Positions 1 to 7,192 of a stretch of DNA of 26,779 nucleotides are shown one piece after another. The stretch lies in assembly GCA_035707965.1 (NCBI GenBank), contig DASSTJ010000027.1, positions 1 through 26,779 on the forward strand. Reading direction: 5' to 3'. Under the pieces are notes generated by a model that was not told the origin of the DNA, did not search any database, and was given only the letters and a program-made list of their open reading frames with translations. Source of the stretch: DASSTJ01 sp035707965. Lineage in GTDB: Bacteria > Actinomycetota > Actinomycetes > Actinomycetales > Angustibacteraceae. Within the stretch, counting starts at the first letter, position 1. Every line of letters begins with the position of its first letter. The position numbers were made by a program, and so were the translations under genes.

Positions 1-228
1 CGAGAACTGCAGGCCGCCGTAGTAGCCGTTGCCGGTGTTGATGCTCCAGTTGCCGCCGCTCTCGCACTGGGCCAGCCGGTCCCAGGTGCGGCCGGACGCC
101 GCCTGAGCCGTGCCCGCCATGACCAGCGGGGCCGCCATGACCGCCCCGGCGGTGCCGAGGGTGGCGATGGTGCGGACGTGACGGTGGGGGATGGTGGGCG
201 CGCGGTGTCGCCCGTTGTAGCCGCTCAT
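1..228 (-). CDS. Rpf-type (resuscitation-promoting factor / transglycosylase-like) secreted protein, 3' part cut off by window edge
   Basis: The minus-strand frame from an ATG at 228 runs 76 codons to the window edge without a stop. Residues 1-43 form a signal peptide: a basic N-terminus with RHRAP and HRHVR, a hydrophobic stretch ATLGTAGAVMAAPLVMAG, then an AQA-A cleavage site. The mature part starts the Rpf/transglycosylase fold with WDRLAQCESGGNW followed by GYYGGLQFS. The conserved Glu of CESGGNW is the catalytic residue in this family. Known members cleave peptidoglycan and help dormant actinobacteria resume growth. The gene lies directly behind a ydaO-type riboswitch, the usual arrangement for actinobacterial rpf genes. 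The C-terminal domains (for example LysM) are outside the window, so the subtype cannot be given. Confidence 0.9.
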   Translation of the reverse strand, partial: MSGYNGRHRAPTIPHRHVRTIATLGTAGAVMAAPLVMAGTAQAASGRTWDRLAQCESGGNWSINTGNGYYGGLQFS

Positions 229-252
229 CGCAGGCTGTGCCTCTCACGGTCG

Positions 253-413
253 AGCGCCTTCGAGGTGAGCTGTCGGGTTCGGGTCGTGAGCACCCGGCCG
301 GACGTCGTCCGGCTTCACCCCAAGGCCGCTGACGCGGCCACCTGTGGGTCCCCCGCCACCACCTGCGGTCGGTCGTCGTTCGGGCCGTGGTCCGCCAGGT
401 GGTGTTCGGCGCT
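253..413 (-). ncRNA. c-di-AMP riboswitch (ydaO/yuaA type) in the rpf leader
   Basis: Read on the minus strand, the leader carries the conserved ydaO blocks in order: GCGCCGAAC, GGCGGGGGACCCA, TTGGGGTGAAGCC, then CCGAACCCGACAGC followed by TCACCTCGAAGGCGC. The closing P1 helix pairs AGCGCC (413-408) with GGCGCT (258-253), and an inner helix pairs ACCACCTG with CAGGTGGT. The aptamer ends 24 nt before the rpf ATG, so the expression platform is short and probably acts on the ribosome site (GAGAGG near 240-245). In characterised cases c-di-AMP binding turns these switches off. Identification rests on recalled consensus, not a covariance search. Confidence 0.88.
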
Positions 414-444
414 GCGGTTCACGGTGGTTCTTCAGGACGCGGCA

Positions 445-474
445 ACGTTACGGAACGGAACCGGAAGATCACAA
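445..474 (-). promoter_or_regulatory. Putative promoter of the rpf transcript
   Basis: On the minus strand a TTGTGA (474-469) and a TAACGT (450-445) are separated by 18 nt. This is a plausible -35/-10 pair. It would start transcription about 25 nt before the riboswitch aptamer, which fits the architecture. The assignment is by inspection only. Confidence 0.45.
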
Positions 475-560
475 CCAGGTCACGGAAGCTGCCGAACAGC
501 CCTGCTCACGCCACGCCCGAGATCACCCGATCGGCCCTGTTCGCCGTCACGCTGCGTCGC

Positions 561-659
561 GACGGGCCGACCCGGACCTCCTCTGGCGGCTCTCGCTCGC
601 TCCACCTGCCGTCCGGCGTGCACCTCGTCGGCCCCGCTCGTCTGACGCCGTCTGCCAGA
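561..659 (-). repeat. Dispersed repeat, copy 1 (inverted relative to copy 2)
   Basis: This intergenic stretch is the imperfect reverse complement of 1483-1582. Two blocks are identical between copies: 17 nt at 634-650 (CGGCGTCAGACGAGCGG on the minus strand) and 26 nt at 574-599 (beginning CGAGCGAGAGCCGCCAGAGG on the minus strand). The sequence between them has diverged. It lies just downstream of the ung stop codon. The rest of the gene-free stretch 229-683 holds the riboswitch and promoter listed separately; I see nothing else in it. Confidence 0.8.
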
Positions 660-683
660 GGCACCCGCACCGGCCCTCTGCCA

Positions 684-1436
684 TCACGAGGAGACGCCGA
701 GCGCCCAGTCGACCGGCGCGGCGCCTTGGCGCTCCAGCAGCTGGTTGACCCGGCTGAACGGCCGCGACCCGAAGAACCCCCGCGACGCCGAGAGCGGGCT
801 GGGGTGCACGCTCTGCACGCACGGGACATCGCCCAGCACCGGCCGCAACGTCTGTGCGTCCCGACCCCACAGGACGGCGACGAGCGGGCCCCCGCGGTCG
901 ACGAGGGCCCGGATCGCCTGCTCGGTCACGGTCTCCCAGCCCTTGCCGCGGTGGCTGCCGGGGCTGCCCGGCGACACGGTGAGCACTCGGTTGAGCAGCA
1001 GCACGCCCTGCTCGGACCACGGGGAGAGGTCGCCGTCGGCGGGAGCCGGCACGCCGACGTCCGCCTGCAGCTCGGTGAAGATGTTCGTCAGGCTGCGTGG
1101 CAGCGGCCGCACCCCGGGAGCCACCGAGAACGAGAGGCCGACCGGGTGACCGGGGGTCGGGTACGGGTCCTGGCCAACGACGAGGACGCGCACGGCGTCG
1201 AACGGTCGCGTGAACGCGCGCAGCACGTGCTTGCCGGCGGGAAGGTACCCGCGCCCCGCAGCGATCTCCGCACGCAAGAACGCGCCCATGCGAGCGACGT
1301 CCGCCTCCACCGGTGCGAGCGCCCGAGCCCAGCCGGCATCGACCTGCTCGGACAGAGGCCGAGGACGTCGTCCCTCGGCGCTGCTGGTCGGGCCGTCGGT
1401 CGTCTGCGAGGCGGGATCGGTCATGGCGCGTGCCAT
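684..1436 (-). CDS. ung: Uracil-DNA glycosylase, family 1
   Basis: A 250-residue protein that removes uracil from DNA as the first step of base excision repair. Family-1 motifs are present: the catalytic water-activating GQDPYPTPGHPVGLSFSV and the DNA-intercalation loop HPSPLSASRGFFGSRPF. The VLLLN and AVLWG segments also match. Length is slightly above the usual 225-230 because of a polar N-terminal extension of about 25 residues. The ATG at 1436 was chosen because GAGGGA precedes it by about 11 nt; an in-frame ATG at 1424 has no such site. The gene is alone on its strand and is flanked on both sides by inverted copies of a dispersed repeat. Confidence 0.96.
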   Translation of the reverse strand: MARAMTDPASQTTDGPTSSAEGRRPRPLSEQVDAGWARALAPVEADVARMGAFLRAEIAAGRGYLPAGKHVLRAFTRPFDAVRVLVVGQDPYPTPGHPVGLSFSVAPGVRPLPRSLTNIFTELQADVGVPAPADGDLSPWSEQGVLLLNRVLTVSPGSPGSHRGKGWETVTEQAIRALVDRGGPLVAVLWGRDAQTLRPVLGDVPCVQSVHPSPLSASRGFFGSRPFSRVNQLLERQGAAPVDWALGVSS

Positions 1437-1482
1437 CGTGCCAGCAGTCCCTCGATGACGGGCCAGGGCCGGCGCGGGCGCC

Positions 1483-1582
1483 TCCGGCAGGCGGCGTCAG
1501 ACGAGCGGTGCCAGCACGATGCGGCCATGGCGAGGTGGTGCACCGAGCGAGAGCCGCCAGAGGAGGTCCCGCGTCGGCACCC
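1483..1582 (+). repeat. Dispersed repeat, copy 2 (inverted relative to copy 1)
   Basis: The second copy of the element at 561-659, in opposite orientation, lies upstream of ung. Identical blocks are at 1492-1508 (17 nt) and 1544-1569 (26 nt). Between the blocks the copies differ in sequence and by several bases in length. It does not appear to code for protein. Confidence 0.8.
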
Positions 1583-1637
1583 CTCCGACGTACGGGCCGG
1601 CGAGGCGGCGAGAAGCGGTGCGCGGCACCATGGGCAG

Positions 1638-2447
1638 ATGCGCACCAACTGGCTCTGCTACGTGGCCCTGGGCGACTCGTTCACCGAGGGGATGGCCGAC
1701 ACCGAGGGCCTCTCCCCCGACGGCGCCGAGGGGTACCGAGGCTGGGCGGACCGGCTGGCGCAGCACCTCGACCAGCGCGGACCCGTGGGGTCGCTTCGGT
1801 ACGCGAACCTCGCGGTGCGCGGGCGACTGCTCGGCCAGATCCTCGACGAGCAGCTGCCCGCGGCGCTCGAGCTGAACGCGGACCTCGTGAGCATCGTGGG
1901 TGGCGGCAACGACGTGCTGCGTCCGGGCAGCGACCCCGACGAGCTGGCGGCCCAGCTGGAGGGCGCTGTCCGGCGGTTGCGCGAGAGCGGCGCCGACGTC
2001 CTCATGGCGACCGGCGTCGACCCGGTGAAGTCCCCCCTCATCAACCTGACGCGCGGCAAGGTGGCCGTCTACAACAACCACATCTGGTCGATCGCCCGCC
2101 GCCAGGGCGCCCGCGTGCTCGACCTCTGGGGCATGCGGGCGCTGCAGGACCGGCGGATGTGGGCGTCCGACCGCATCCACCTCACGCCCGAGGGACACCG
2201 GAGGGTGGCGCAGCAGGCCCTCGACGTGCTCGGTCTCGGGTCGGACGAGGACTGGGCGTCACCGCTGCCGCCAGCACCTCCGCGGGTGCGGCGCGAGGCG
2301 GTGCGGGAGGACGCGGCCTGGGTGCGCGAGTACGTGGGCCCCTGGGTGGGACGCCGCCTGCGCGGCCGGTCGTCGGGCGACCTGCTGCACGCCAAGCGTC
2401 CGACACCAGAACCGTTGCACGCCAACCGCCGCGAGGAGGACCAGTGA
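1638..2447 (+). CDS. SGNH/GDSL-family hydrolase (esterase/lipase-like)
   Basis: A 269-residue cytoplasmic protein with all SGNH blocks. Block I is ALGDSFTEG with nucleophile S14, block II is the Gly of AVRGRL (G62), block III is GGGNDVL with N91, and block V is SDRIHLTPEGH with D178 and H181. These form the Ser-Asp-His triad and oxyanion hole of the family, which hydrolyses esters of many kinds. The frame is open far upstream, but residues before M1638 are antisense to ung and unlike any family, so this ATG is the start. The C-terminal 60 residues are Arg-rich and poorly conserved. Its TGA overlaps the next GTG start, indicating translational coupling. Natural substrate unknown. Confidence 0.88.
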   Translation: MRTNWLCYVALGDSFTEGMADTEGLSPDGAEGYRGWADRLAQHLDQRGPVGSLRYANLAVRGRLLGQILDEQLPAALELNADLVSIVGGGNDVLRPGSDPDELAAQLEGAVRRLRESGADVLMATGVDPVKSPLINLTRGKVAVYNNHIWSIARRQGARVLDLWGMRALQDRRMWASDRIHLTPEGHRRVAQQALDVLGLGSDEDWASPLPPAPPRVRREAVREDAAWVREYVGPWVGRRLRGRSSGDLLHAKRPTPEPLHANRREEDQ

Positions 2448-3229
2448 TCGACCCCCATCACCACGCCGTGCTGTCGTCGGACGACGGGATCGTCGCAGGC
2501 ACGGTGGAGATCGACGGCGCGGGGGGCGACCGTCTCGAGGCCTACCTCGCGCGTCCGGTCCGGCCCGACGCGCGCGGCGGCGTCGTCGTCATCCACCACC
2601 TGCCGGGGTACGACGCCGCGACCAAGGAGATCACCCGCCGGTTCGCGGTGCTCGGGTTCGACGCCCTGTGCCCGAACCTCTACAGCCGCGAGGCGCCCGG
2701 GGCCGACCCGGACGACGCGGCCGCCGCGGTCCGGGCCCGCGGCGGCGTGCCGGACGACCGTCTGGTCGGGGACGTCGCCGGTGCCGCCGAGCACCTGCGC
2801 GACCTCCCGTCGTCCAACGGCCGGGTGGGCGTGATCGGCTACTGCTCCGGCGGCCGGCACGCGTTCCTCGCTGCCTGCTCGCTCCAGCTGGACGCGGCGG
2901 TGGACTGCTACGGCGCCTACGTCGTCGAGACGCCCGCGCCGGAGAGCCCGCTGCGCGCCCAACCGCTGCTCGGCCTCGCCGACCAGCTCAGCTGCCCGCT
3001 GCTGGGCCTGTTCGGCGCGGACGACCAGCACCCTGACCCTGCGGCCGTCGAGCAGCTGGTGCAGGCGCTGCGCGCGGCGGACAAGCCGGTGGAGACGGTC
3101 GTCTACGACGGCGCCGGCCACGCGTTCTTCGCCACCGATCGCCCCAGCTACCGGCCGCACGCGGCCGTGGACGGCTGGCAGCGCATCAGCAGCTTCTTCG
3201 GCGAGCACCTCGGCAGGGCCGTATCGTGA
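2444..3229 (+). CDS. Dienelactone-hydrolase family protein
   Basis: A 261-residue alpha/beta hydrolase starting at a GTG that overlaps the preceding stop (GTGA). The dienelactone-hydrolase triad is visible: nucleophile C134 in GYCSGGR, Asp193/194 in GADDQHP and H226 in GAGHAFF. The conserved N-terminal strand VVVIHHLPGYDAATKE also fits. Classical members open dienelactone in the chlorocatechol pathway, but many actinobacterial homologues have other or unknown ester substrates. The neighbours (SGNH esterase, DUF6295-like protein, MFS transporter) give no clear link to aromatics. The catabolic cluster begins only after the MFS gene, so a role in it is possible but not shown. Confidence 0.88.
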   Translation: MIDPHHHAVLSSDDGIVAGTVEIDGAGGDRLEAYLARPVRPDARGGVVVIHHLPGYDAATKEITRRFAVLGFDALCPNLYSREAPGADPDDAAAAVRARGGVPDDRLVGDVAGAAEHLRDLPSSNGRVGVIGYCSGGRHAFLAACSLQLDAAVDCYGAYVVETPAPESPLRAQPLLGLADQLSCPLLGLFGADDQHPDPAAVEQLVQALRAADKPVETVVYDGAGHAFFATDRPSYRPHAAVDGWQRISSFFGEHLGRAVS

Positions 3230-3253
3230 CGGCCGGACGACGGGACTGACCGC

Positions 3254-3526
3254 ATGTGCACCTACCTGACGGAGACGCTCGCGGCCGACGGCAGCGGCAA
3301 GGGACGCGACGGCTGGTTCCGGCTGAGCCAGGTCAGCGTCTACTACGACCACCCGGTGCACGCCTCGCCGGAGCACACCCTGAACATCGACTTCCTCGAC
3401 CCCGCCCGAGGTCCGTCCGCCCGCGTCGCGGTCGAGCTGGCGGCGCCGACCGCCCGTCGGCTCGCCGAGGCCATCCTGCAGACCCTCGACGGCGCCGCTG
3501 CCGAGGGCATCGAGGTGCCTCGGTGA
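3254..3526 (+). CDS. Small DUF6295-like protein
   Basis: A 90-residue protein beginning MCTYLTETLAADGSGKGRDG. It contains WFRLSQVSVYYDHPVHA and EHTLNIDFLDPARGPSARVA, a pattern I recognise from the actinobacterial DUF6295 family. No signal peptide, membrane segment or cysteine cluster is present apart from the second-position Cys. Function is unknown. It lies 24 nt after the dienelactone-hydrolase-like gene and 10 nt before the MFS gene, so it is probably cotranscribed with both. The family name is from memory. Confidence 0.8.
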   Translation: MCTYLTETLAADGSGKGRDGWFRLSQVSVYYDHPVHASPEHTLNIDFLDPARGPSARVAVELAAPTARRLAEAILQTLDGAAAEGIEVPR

Positions 3527-3536
3527 CGAACCCCCG

Positions 3537-4814
3537 GTGACGCCCGACGGGGCGGGCAGCCGCGCGACGCTCCGCGCCATGGCGCTGCCGGCGTTCGTGC
3601 CGACGATGCTCTTCGAGGTCGGCAACGGCGCGGTTCTCCCCGTGGTCGCGCTGACTGCGCTCCACCTCGGGGCGTCGGCGGGCCAGGCCGCGTTCATGCT
3701 GGCTCTGCTCGGGATCGGGAGGATCCTGGGTGACCTTCCCGCGTCGTGGCTCGCCCAACGGGTCGGCGACCATCGCGCGATGGTCGCGGCATCGGCACTC
3801 GCGGTGCTGGCTTTCGCGACGTGCGCGGTCGCGCGCTCCCTGCTCGTGCTCGCCGCGGCGGTGCTCGTGGTCGGCGGCGCGACCGCCGTCTTCTACCTGG
3901 CGCGCCACTCGTTCCTCACCGTGGCCGCACCGGTGGCCTTGCGCGCTCGAGTGATGTCGACCCTGGCGGGGGCACACCGCGTCGGGATGTTCGTCGGGCC
4001 CTTCGTCGGCGCCGGCGTCATCGCACTCACCGACGTCCGCGGCGCCTACGTGGTGGCCGTCGTGACCTCGGCATGCACGGCGGGGCTGCTGCTGGTGGTG
4101 GGCGACGTGGACGACACCGCGCCGCCTGCGCCGGCCGCCACGTCGAGCTCGTGGAAGGTGCTGGTCCGGTACCGACGGCTCTTCATGACGCTCGGCATCG
4201 GGATCCTCGCCGTCGGGGCGGTCCGAGCCGCTCGTCAGACCGTCCTGCCCCTGTGGGGCGAGAGCCTTCACCTCTCCGCGGAGGTGATCAGCCTGGTGTT
4301 CGGCGTGGCAGGTGCCGCCGAGATGGTGCTCTTCTACCCAGCCGGGCGGGTGATGGACACCCACGGCCGCCTGACCGTCGCCGTGCCGGCCATGGCGATC
4401 CTCGGCGCCGGCATGATGTGCCTACCGCTGTCGACGGGTGTCGTCTCCGTGACGCTGGTGGCCGTCGTCATGGCGATCGGCAACGGCATCGGGTCAGGGA
4501 TCATGCTGACCATCGGCTCCGACGCTGCCCCGTCTGACGACCGGGTGCGCTTCCTCGCCGTGTGGCGCGTCTTCGGTGACGCCGGCAACGCCCTGGGGCC
4601 GGTCTGCGTCTCCGCGCTCACCGCGCTCGCGTCGCTCGCCGTCGCCATCGTCGGCGTCGGTTCGCTCGGGCTCCTGGGGGCGGCAGCCTTGGCTCGGTGG
4701 ACACCGCGCTACTCGGCGTTCGCCACCAGAGCCGCCGTGCGGGGTCGTCGGCTCGGCCACCAGCAGCCGGGCCCGCGCCGGGTCACCGACGACAGCAGGC
4801 ACTCGTCCTCGTGA
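3537..4814 (+). CDS. MFS transporter, 12-TM type
   Basis: A 425-residue membrane protein with about twelve hydrophobic segments. The first is AFVPTMLFEVGNGAVLPVVAL, and a central polar loop around residues 195-215 (DDTAPPAPAATSSSWKVLVR) splits the two halves. The cytoplasmic loop after TM2 (WLAQRVGDHRAM) and the loop around GRVMDTHGR are MFS-like. The GTG at 3537 is used as start because it lies 10 nt after the preceding stop and upstream of TM1. The 40-residue tail is polar and Arg-rich. Substrate cannot be inferred; efflux of small organics is typical of the group. It is the last gene before the operator-marked catabolic cluster. Confidence 0.88.
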   Translation: MTPDGAGSRATLRAMALPAFVPTMLFEVGNGAVLPVVALTALHLGASAGQAAFMLALLGIGRILGDLPASWLAQRVGDHRAMVAASALAVLAFATCAVARSLLVLAAAVLVVGGATAVFYLARHSFLTVAAPVALRARVMSTLAGAHRVGMFVGPFVGAGVIALTDVRGAYVVAVVTSACTAGLLLVVGDVDDTAPPAPAATSSSWKVLVRYRRLFMTLGIGILAVGAVRAARQTVLPLWGESLHLSAEVISLVFGVAGAAEMVLFYPAGRVMDTHGRLTVAVPAMAILGAGMMCLPLSTGVVSVTLVAVVMAIGNGIGSGIMLTIGSDAAPSDDRVRFLAVWRVFGDAGNALGPVCVSALTALASLAVAIVGVGSLGLLGAAALARWTPRYSAFATRAAVRGRRLGHQQPGPRRVTDDSRHSSS

Positions 4815-4817
4815 TGG

Positions 4818-4835
4818 TAGAATCATCAGACCATT
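4818..4835 (+). promoter_or_regulatory. Promoter and operator site A, upstream of the ferredoxin reductase gene
   Basis: A -10-like TAGAAT lies at 4818-4823. Overlapping its downstream side is a copy of the recurrent motif, AATGGTCTGATGATT, read on the minus strand of 4821-4835. The site would cover the transcription start and lies 12 nt before the ATG, a position suited to repression. Confidence 0.6.
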
Positions 4836-4847
4836 CGAGGAGGAGCC

Positions 4848-6131
4848 ATGGACGCTGCGTCGCCCCCGACCACCCCTCGCGCCGACTGCGGAACGCTCGT
4901 CGTCGGTGCGAGCCAGGCCGGCGTCCAGCTCGTGTCGTCCCTGCGTGAGCTCGGTGACGACCGCAGCATCACCCTCATCGGCGACGAGCCGCACCAGCCC
5001 TACCAGCGACCGCCCCTCTCCAAGGCGTTCCTGGCCGGGGACGTCGAGCAGGACGCGCTCTCGTTCCGCACGCCCGAGTACTACGGCGACCACGGGATCT
5101 CCCTCGTCTGCGGTGAGCGCGTCGTGACGATCGAGCCACCGGACGCCGACCGGCCGGGCCGCGCGACCACGGACACCGGTCGCGTCATCACCTTCTCCCG
5201 TCTCGCCCTCACGGTCGGCGCGCGCCCCCGGCGCCTGTCCGTGCCCGGCGCGGACCTCGACGGCGTCTGCTACCTGCGCGACGTCGACGACTCCGCCCGC
5301 CTCCGCGCGCGGCTCGCCTCTGCGGAGCGGGTCGTCGTCGTCGGCGGCGGCTTCATCGGCCTCGAGGCCGCCGCCGTCGCGCGAGCACAGGGCAAGCAGG
5401 TCACCGTCGTCGAGGCCGCAGAGCGGCTGCTGGGACGCGCCGTCGCGGACGTCGTCTCCGACTTCTACCTGCACGCGCACCGGCGTCGTGGCACGGCGGT
5501 GGCGCTCGGCGCGGCCGCCGCCGCGATCGAGGGCGTGGACGGCGTCGTCACGAGCCTGGAGACCACGGACGGCCGCAGCTACCCCGCCGACCTGGTGCTG
5601 GTCGGCGTGGGCGTCGAACCACGCACGGAGCTCGCGCAGCAGCTCGGGCTCACGTGCGACGGCGGCATCGTGGTCGACGCCGGCTGCCGCACGAACCACC
5701 CGCACGTCGTCGCGGCCGGCGACTGCACCGTGCAGCCGCACCCGCTGACCGGGAAGGGTCGCGTGCGCCTCGAGTCGGTGCAGAACGCGGTGTCACAGGC
5801 GAGGTGCGCTGCCGCAACGCTGCTCGGCCTTCCGTCCAACCCGGCGGTGCCCTGGTTCTGGTCCGACCAGGCCGACCTCAAGCTGCAGATCGCGGGGCTC
5901 AATCTCGGCTACGACGAGGTCGTGCTGCGCGGCGAGCCGGCGACCGAGCGCTTCTCCGCCTTGTACTACGGGCACGGGCACCTCCTCGCCGTCGATGCTG
6001 TCAACCGGCCGACCGACTACATGGCGGTGCGCAAGGCGCTCACCACGGGAGCCGACATCCCGCCCGAGCTCGCCAAGGACGACAGCACACCCCTGAAGTC
6101 GCTCCTCGCTCCCGCCACCCTGGCTGGATGA
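4848..6131 (+). CDS. FAD-dependent ferredoxin--NAD(P)+ reductase (putidaredoxin/rubredoxin reductase type)
   Basis: A 427-residue flavoprotein that passes electrons from NAD(P)H to a [2Fe-2S] ferredoxin. The N-terminal FAD-binding strand is LVVGASQAGVQLVSSL (residues 17-31). The NAD(P) fold is VVVVGGGFIGLEAAAVA (about 160-176). The second FAD motif AAGDCTVQPHP falls near residue 285. The C-terminal reductase domain contains WFWSDQADLKLQIAG. AGGAGG precedes the ATG. The most likely partners are the ferredoxin at 15175-15498 and the Rieske oxygenase at 13780-15066, giving a three-component oxygenase whose parts lie in three separate units sharing the same operator motif. Confidence 0.93.
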   Translation: MDAASPPTTPRADCGTLVVGASQAGVQLVSSLRELGDDRSITLIGDEPHQPYQRPPLSKAFLAGDVEQDALSFRTPEYYGDHGISLVCGERVVTIEPPDADRPGRATTDTGRVITFSRLALTVGARPRRLSVPGADLDGVCYLRDVDDSARLRARLASAERVVVVGGGFIGLEAAAVARAQGKQVTVVEAAERLLGRAVADVVSDFYLHAHRRRGTAVALGAAAAAIEGVDGVVTSLETTDGRSYPADLVLVGVGVEPRTELAQQLGLTCDGGIVVDAGCRTNHPHVVAAGDCTVQPHPLTGKGRVRLESVQNAVSQARCAAATLLGLPSNPAVPWFWSDQADLKLQIAGLNLGYDEVVLRGEPATERFSALYYGHGHLLAVDAVNRPTDYMAVRKALTTGADIPPELAKDDSTPLKSLLAPATLAG

Positions 6132-6146
6132 CCCCGCCGCCTGGTC

Positions 6147-6166
6147 CTCGAGTCGGTGCCGACGAG
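6147..6166. terminator. Hairpin between convergent genes (likely bidirectional terminator)
   Basis: CTCG-AG-TCGG pairs with CCGA-C-GAG in the 42-nt gap between two convergent stop codons. There is no U-tract, as is common for actinobacterial terminators. Assigned by eye. Confidence 0.45.
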
Positions 6167-6173
6167 CCGGCCC

Positions 6174-7169
6174 TCAGATGACCGCCGACTCCACCGACTC
6201 GGGGGCGAACAGCTCTTCCGGGGTGAACAGCCGGGCTGACAGCCCTTGCGCGTGGTGGTACCGCAAGAACGTTCCGAGCGTCCGGTGGTCGCGCTCGTGC
6301 AGCCCGTAGGACCAGTAGTCCTGGCCCATGACGTCCTCCGCGCCCTCCACGTGCTGGATCATCCAGGGCAGCATGCACGCCAACGCCGAGGAGTCGTGCA
6401 GCCGGGCGCTGGCTTCGGCCTTCGCGGCCACGAAGGCCTTGTAGAGGGACTGGGCGACCCACGGGTAGCGCTCGTAGACGTCCCGGCGCACGACGACGAC
6501 GTGCATGATCGGGAAGACGCCGGTCGCGGCGAAGTACGCACGCTCGACCGCGACGACGTCGTCGAACAGCCGGACCACACGAGGGTCGCCGTCCAGGAAC
6601 GGCCGCGGCGTCCTCGGGGTGCACAGGGCGTCGATCTCTCCGTCGGCCAGCATCGCGGACAGCGTGCGTCCGGCTGGGGCGCGCTCGACGGTGACGTTCG
6701 CGGGCAAGGACAGCCGCGCCTTCTCGATCCTCCCCGGCGACTCCTGGCCTCCGGTCACGTACGTCATCGCGTCGACGGGAACGCCATGGTGCTCCTCGAG
6801 GATCCCTCGGATCCAGACACCCGCGGTCAGCTGGTACTCGGGCGTCCCGACTCGCTTGCCCTTGAGGTCCGTCGGCTCGTGGATGCCGGCGTCGCGGTGG
6901 CAGAAGATCCCGCTGTGCCGGAACATCCGGGACGTGTATACCGGTAGGGCGACGAAGGGCGAAGGGTCCTGCTGGAGCGACACGACGTACGAGGAGAGCG
7001 ACATCTCGGCCACCTCGAACTCGCGGTGGCGCATCATGCGGAAGAAGGTCTCCTCGACCGGAAGCCGAAGGTACGTCAGCTCGATGCCGTCCGGCCGGAT
7101 GGTGCCTTCGTGAAGCGCTCGGGTGCGGTCGTAGTCACCGCAGGCCAACGTGAGCCTCAGTCTGGTCAT
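6174..7169 (-). CDS. 4,5-dihydroxyphthalate decarboxylase-like protein (copy 1)
   Basis: A 331-residue protein, the usual length of 4,5-dihydroxyphthalate decarboxylase (Pht5-type), which has a periplasmic-binding-protein fold but works in the cytoplasm. Family features include LTLACGDYDRTRAL at the N-terminus, FEVAEMSLSSYV, a PVYTSRMFRHSGIF segment and TDLKGKRVGTPEYQLTAGVW. No signal peptide is present, arguing against a transporter role. Family members decarboxylate dihydroxyphthalate to protocatechuate, but close homologues are often misannotated as ABC binding proteins and the true substrate here is unknown. AGGAGGGTGG lies upstream of the ATG. It is the last gene of the ADH-LigK-LigJ operon, 23 nt after the LigJ stop. 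Confidence 0.82.
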   Translation of the reverse strand: MTRLRLTLACGDYDRTRALHEGTIRPDGIELTYLRLPVEETFFRMMRHREFEVAEMSLSSYVVSLQQDPSPFVALPVYTSRMFRHSGIFCHRDAGIHEPTDLKGKRVGTPEYQLTAGVWIRGILEEHHGVPVDAMTYVTGGQESPGRIEKARLSLPANVTVERAPAGRTLSAMLADGEIDALCTPRTPRPFLDGDPRVVRLFDDVVAVERAYFAATGVFPIMHVVVVRRDVYERYPWVAQSLYKAFVAAKAEASARLHDSSALACMLPWMIQHVEGAEDVMGQDYWSYGLHERDHRTLGTFLRYHHAQGLSARLFTPEELFAPESVESAVI

Positions 7170-7192
7170 CTCCTGACCACCCTCCTGGTCGC

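Noticed and set aside
387..1637. Long open frame continuing upstream of the SGNH hydrolase start
   Set aside because: It is antisense to ung and to intergenic repeats, has no family similarity, and the SGNH domain begins right at the ATG at 1638.
2444..3229. Dienelactone-hydrolase-like gene as part of the catabolic regulon
   Set aside because: It lies left of the first operator site, in a run with housekeeping-like genes and no copy of the motif upstream, so membership is not supported.
2069..3697. 542-codon open frame on the minus strand
   Set aside because: It mirrors the SGNH, dienelactone-hydrolase-like and DUF6295-like genes, whose motifs are clear; the minus reading is Arg/Val-rich without motifs, as expected for antisense of high-GC genes.
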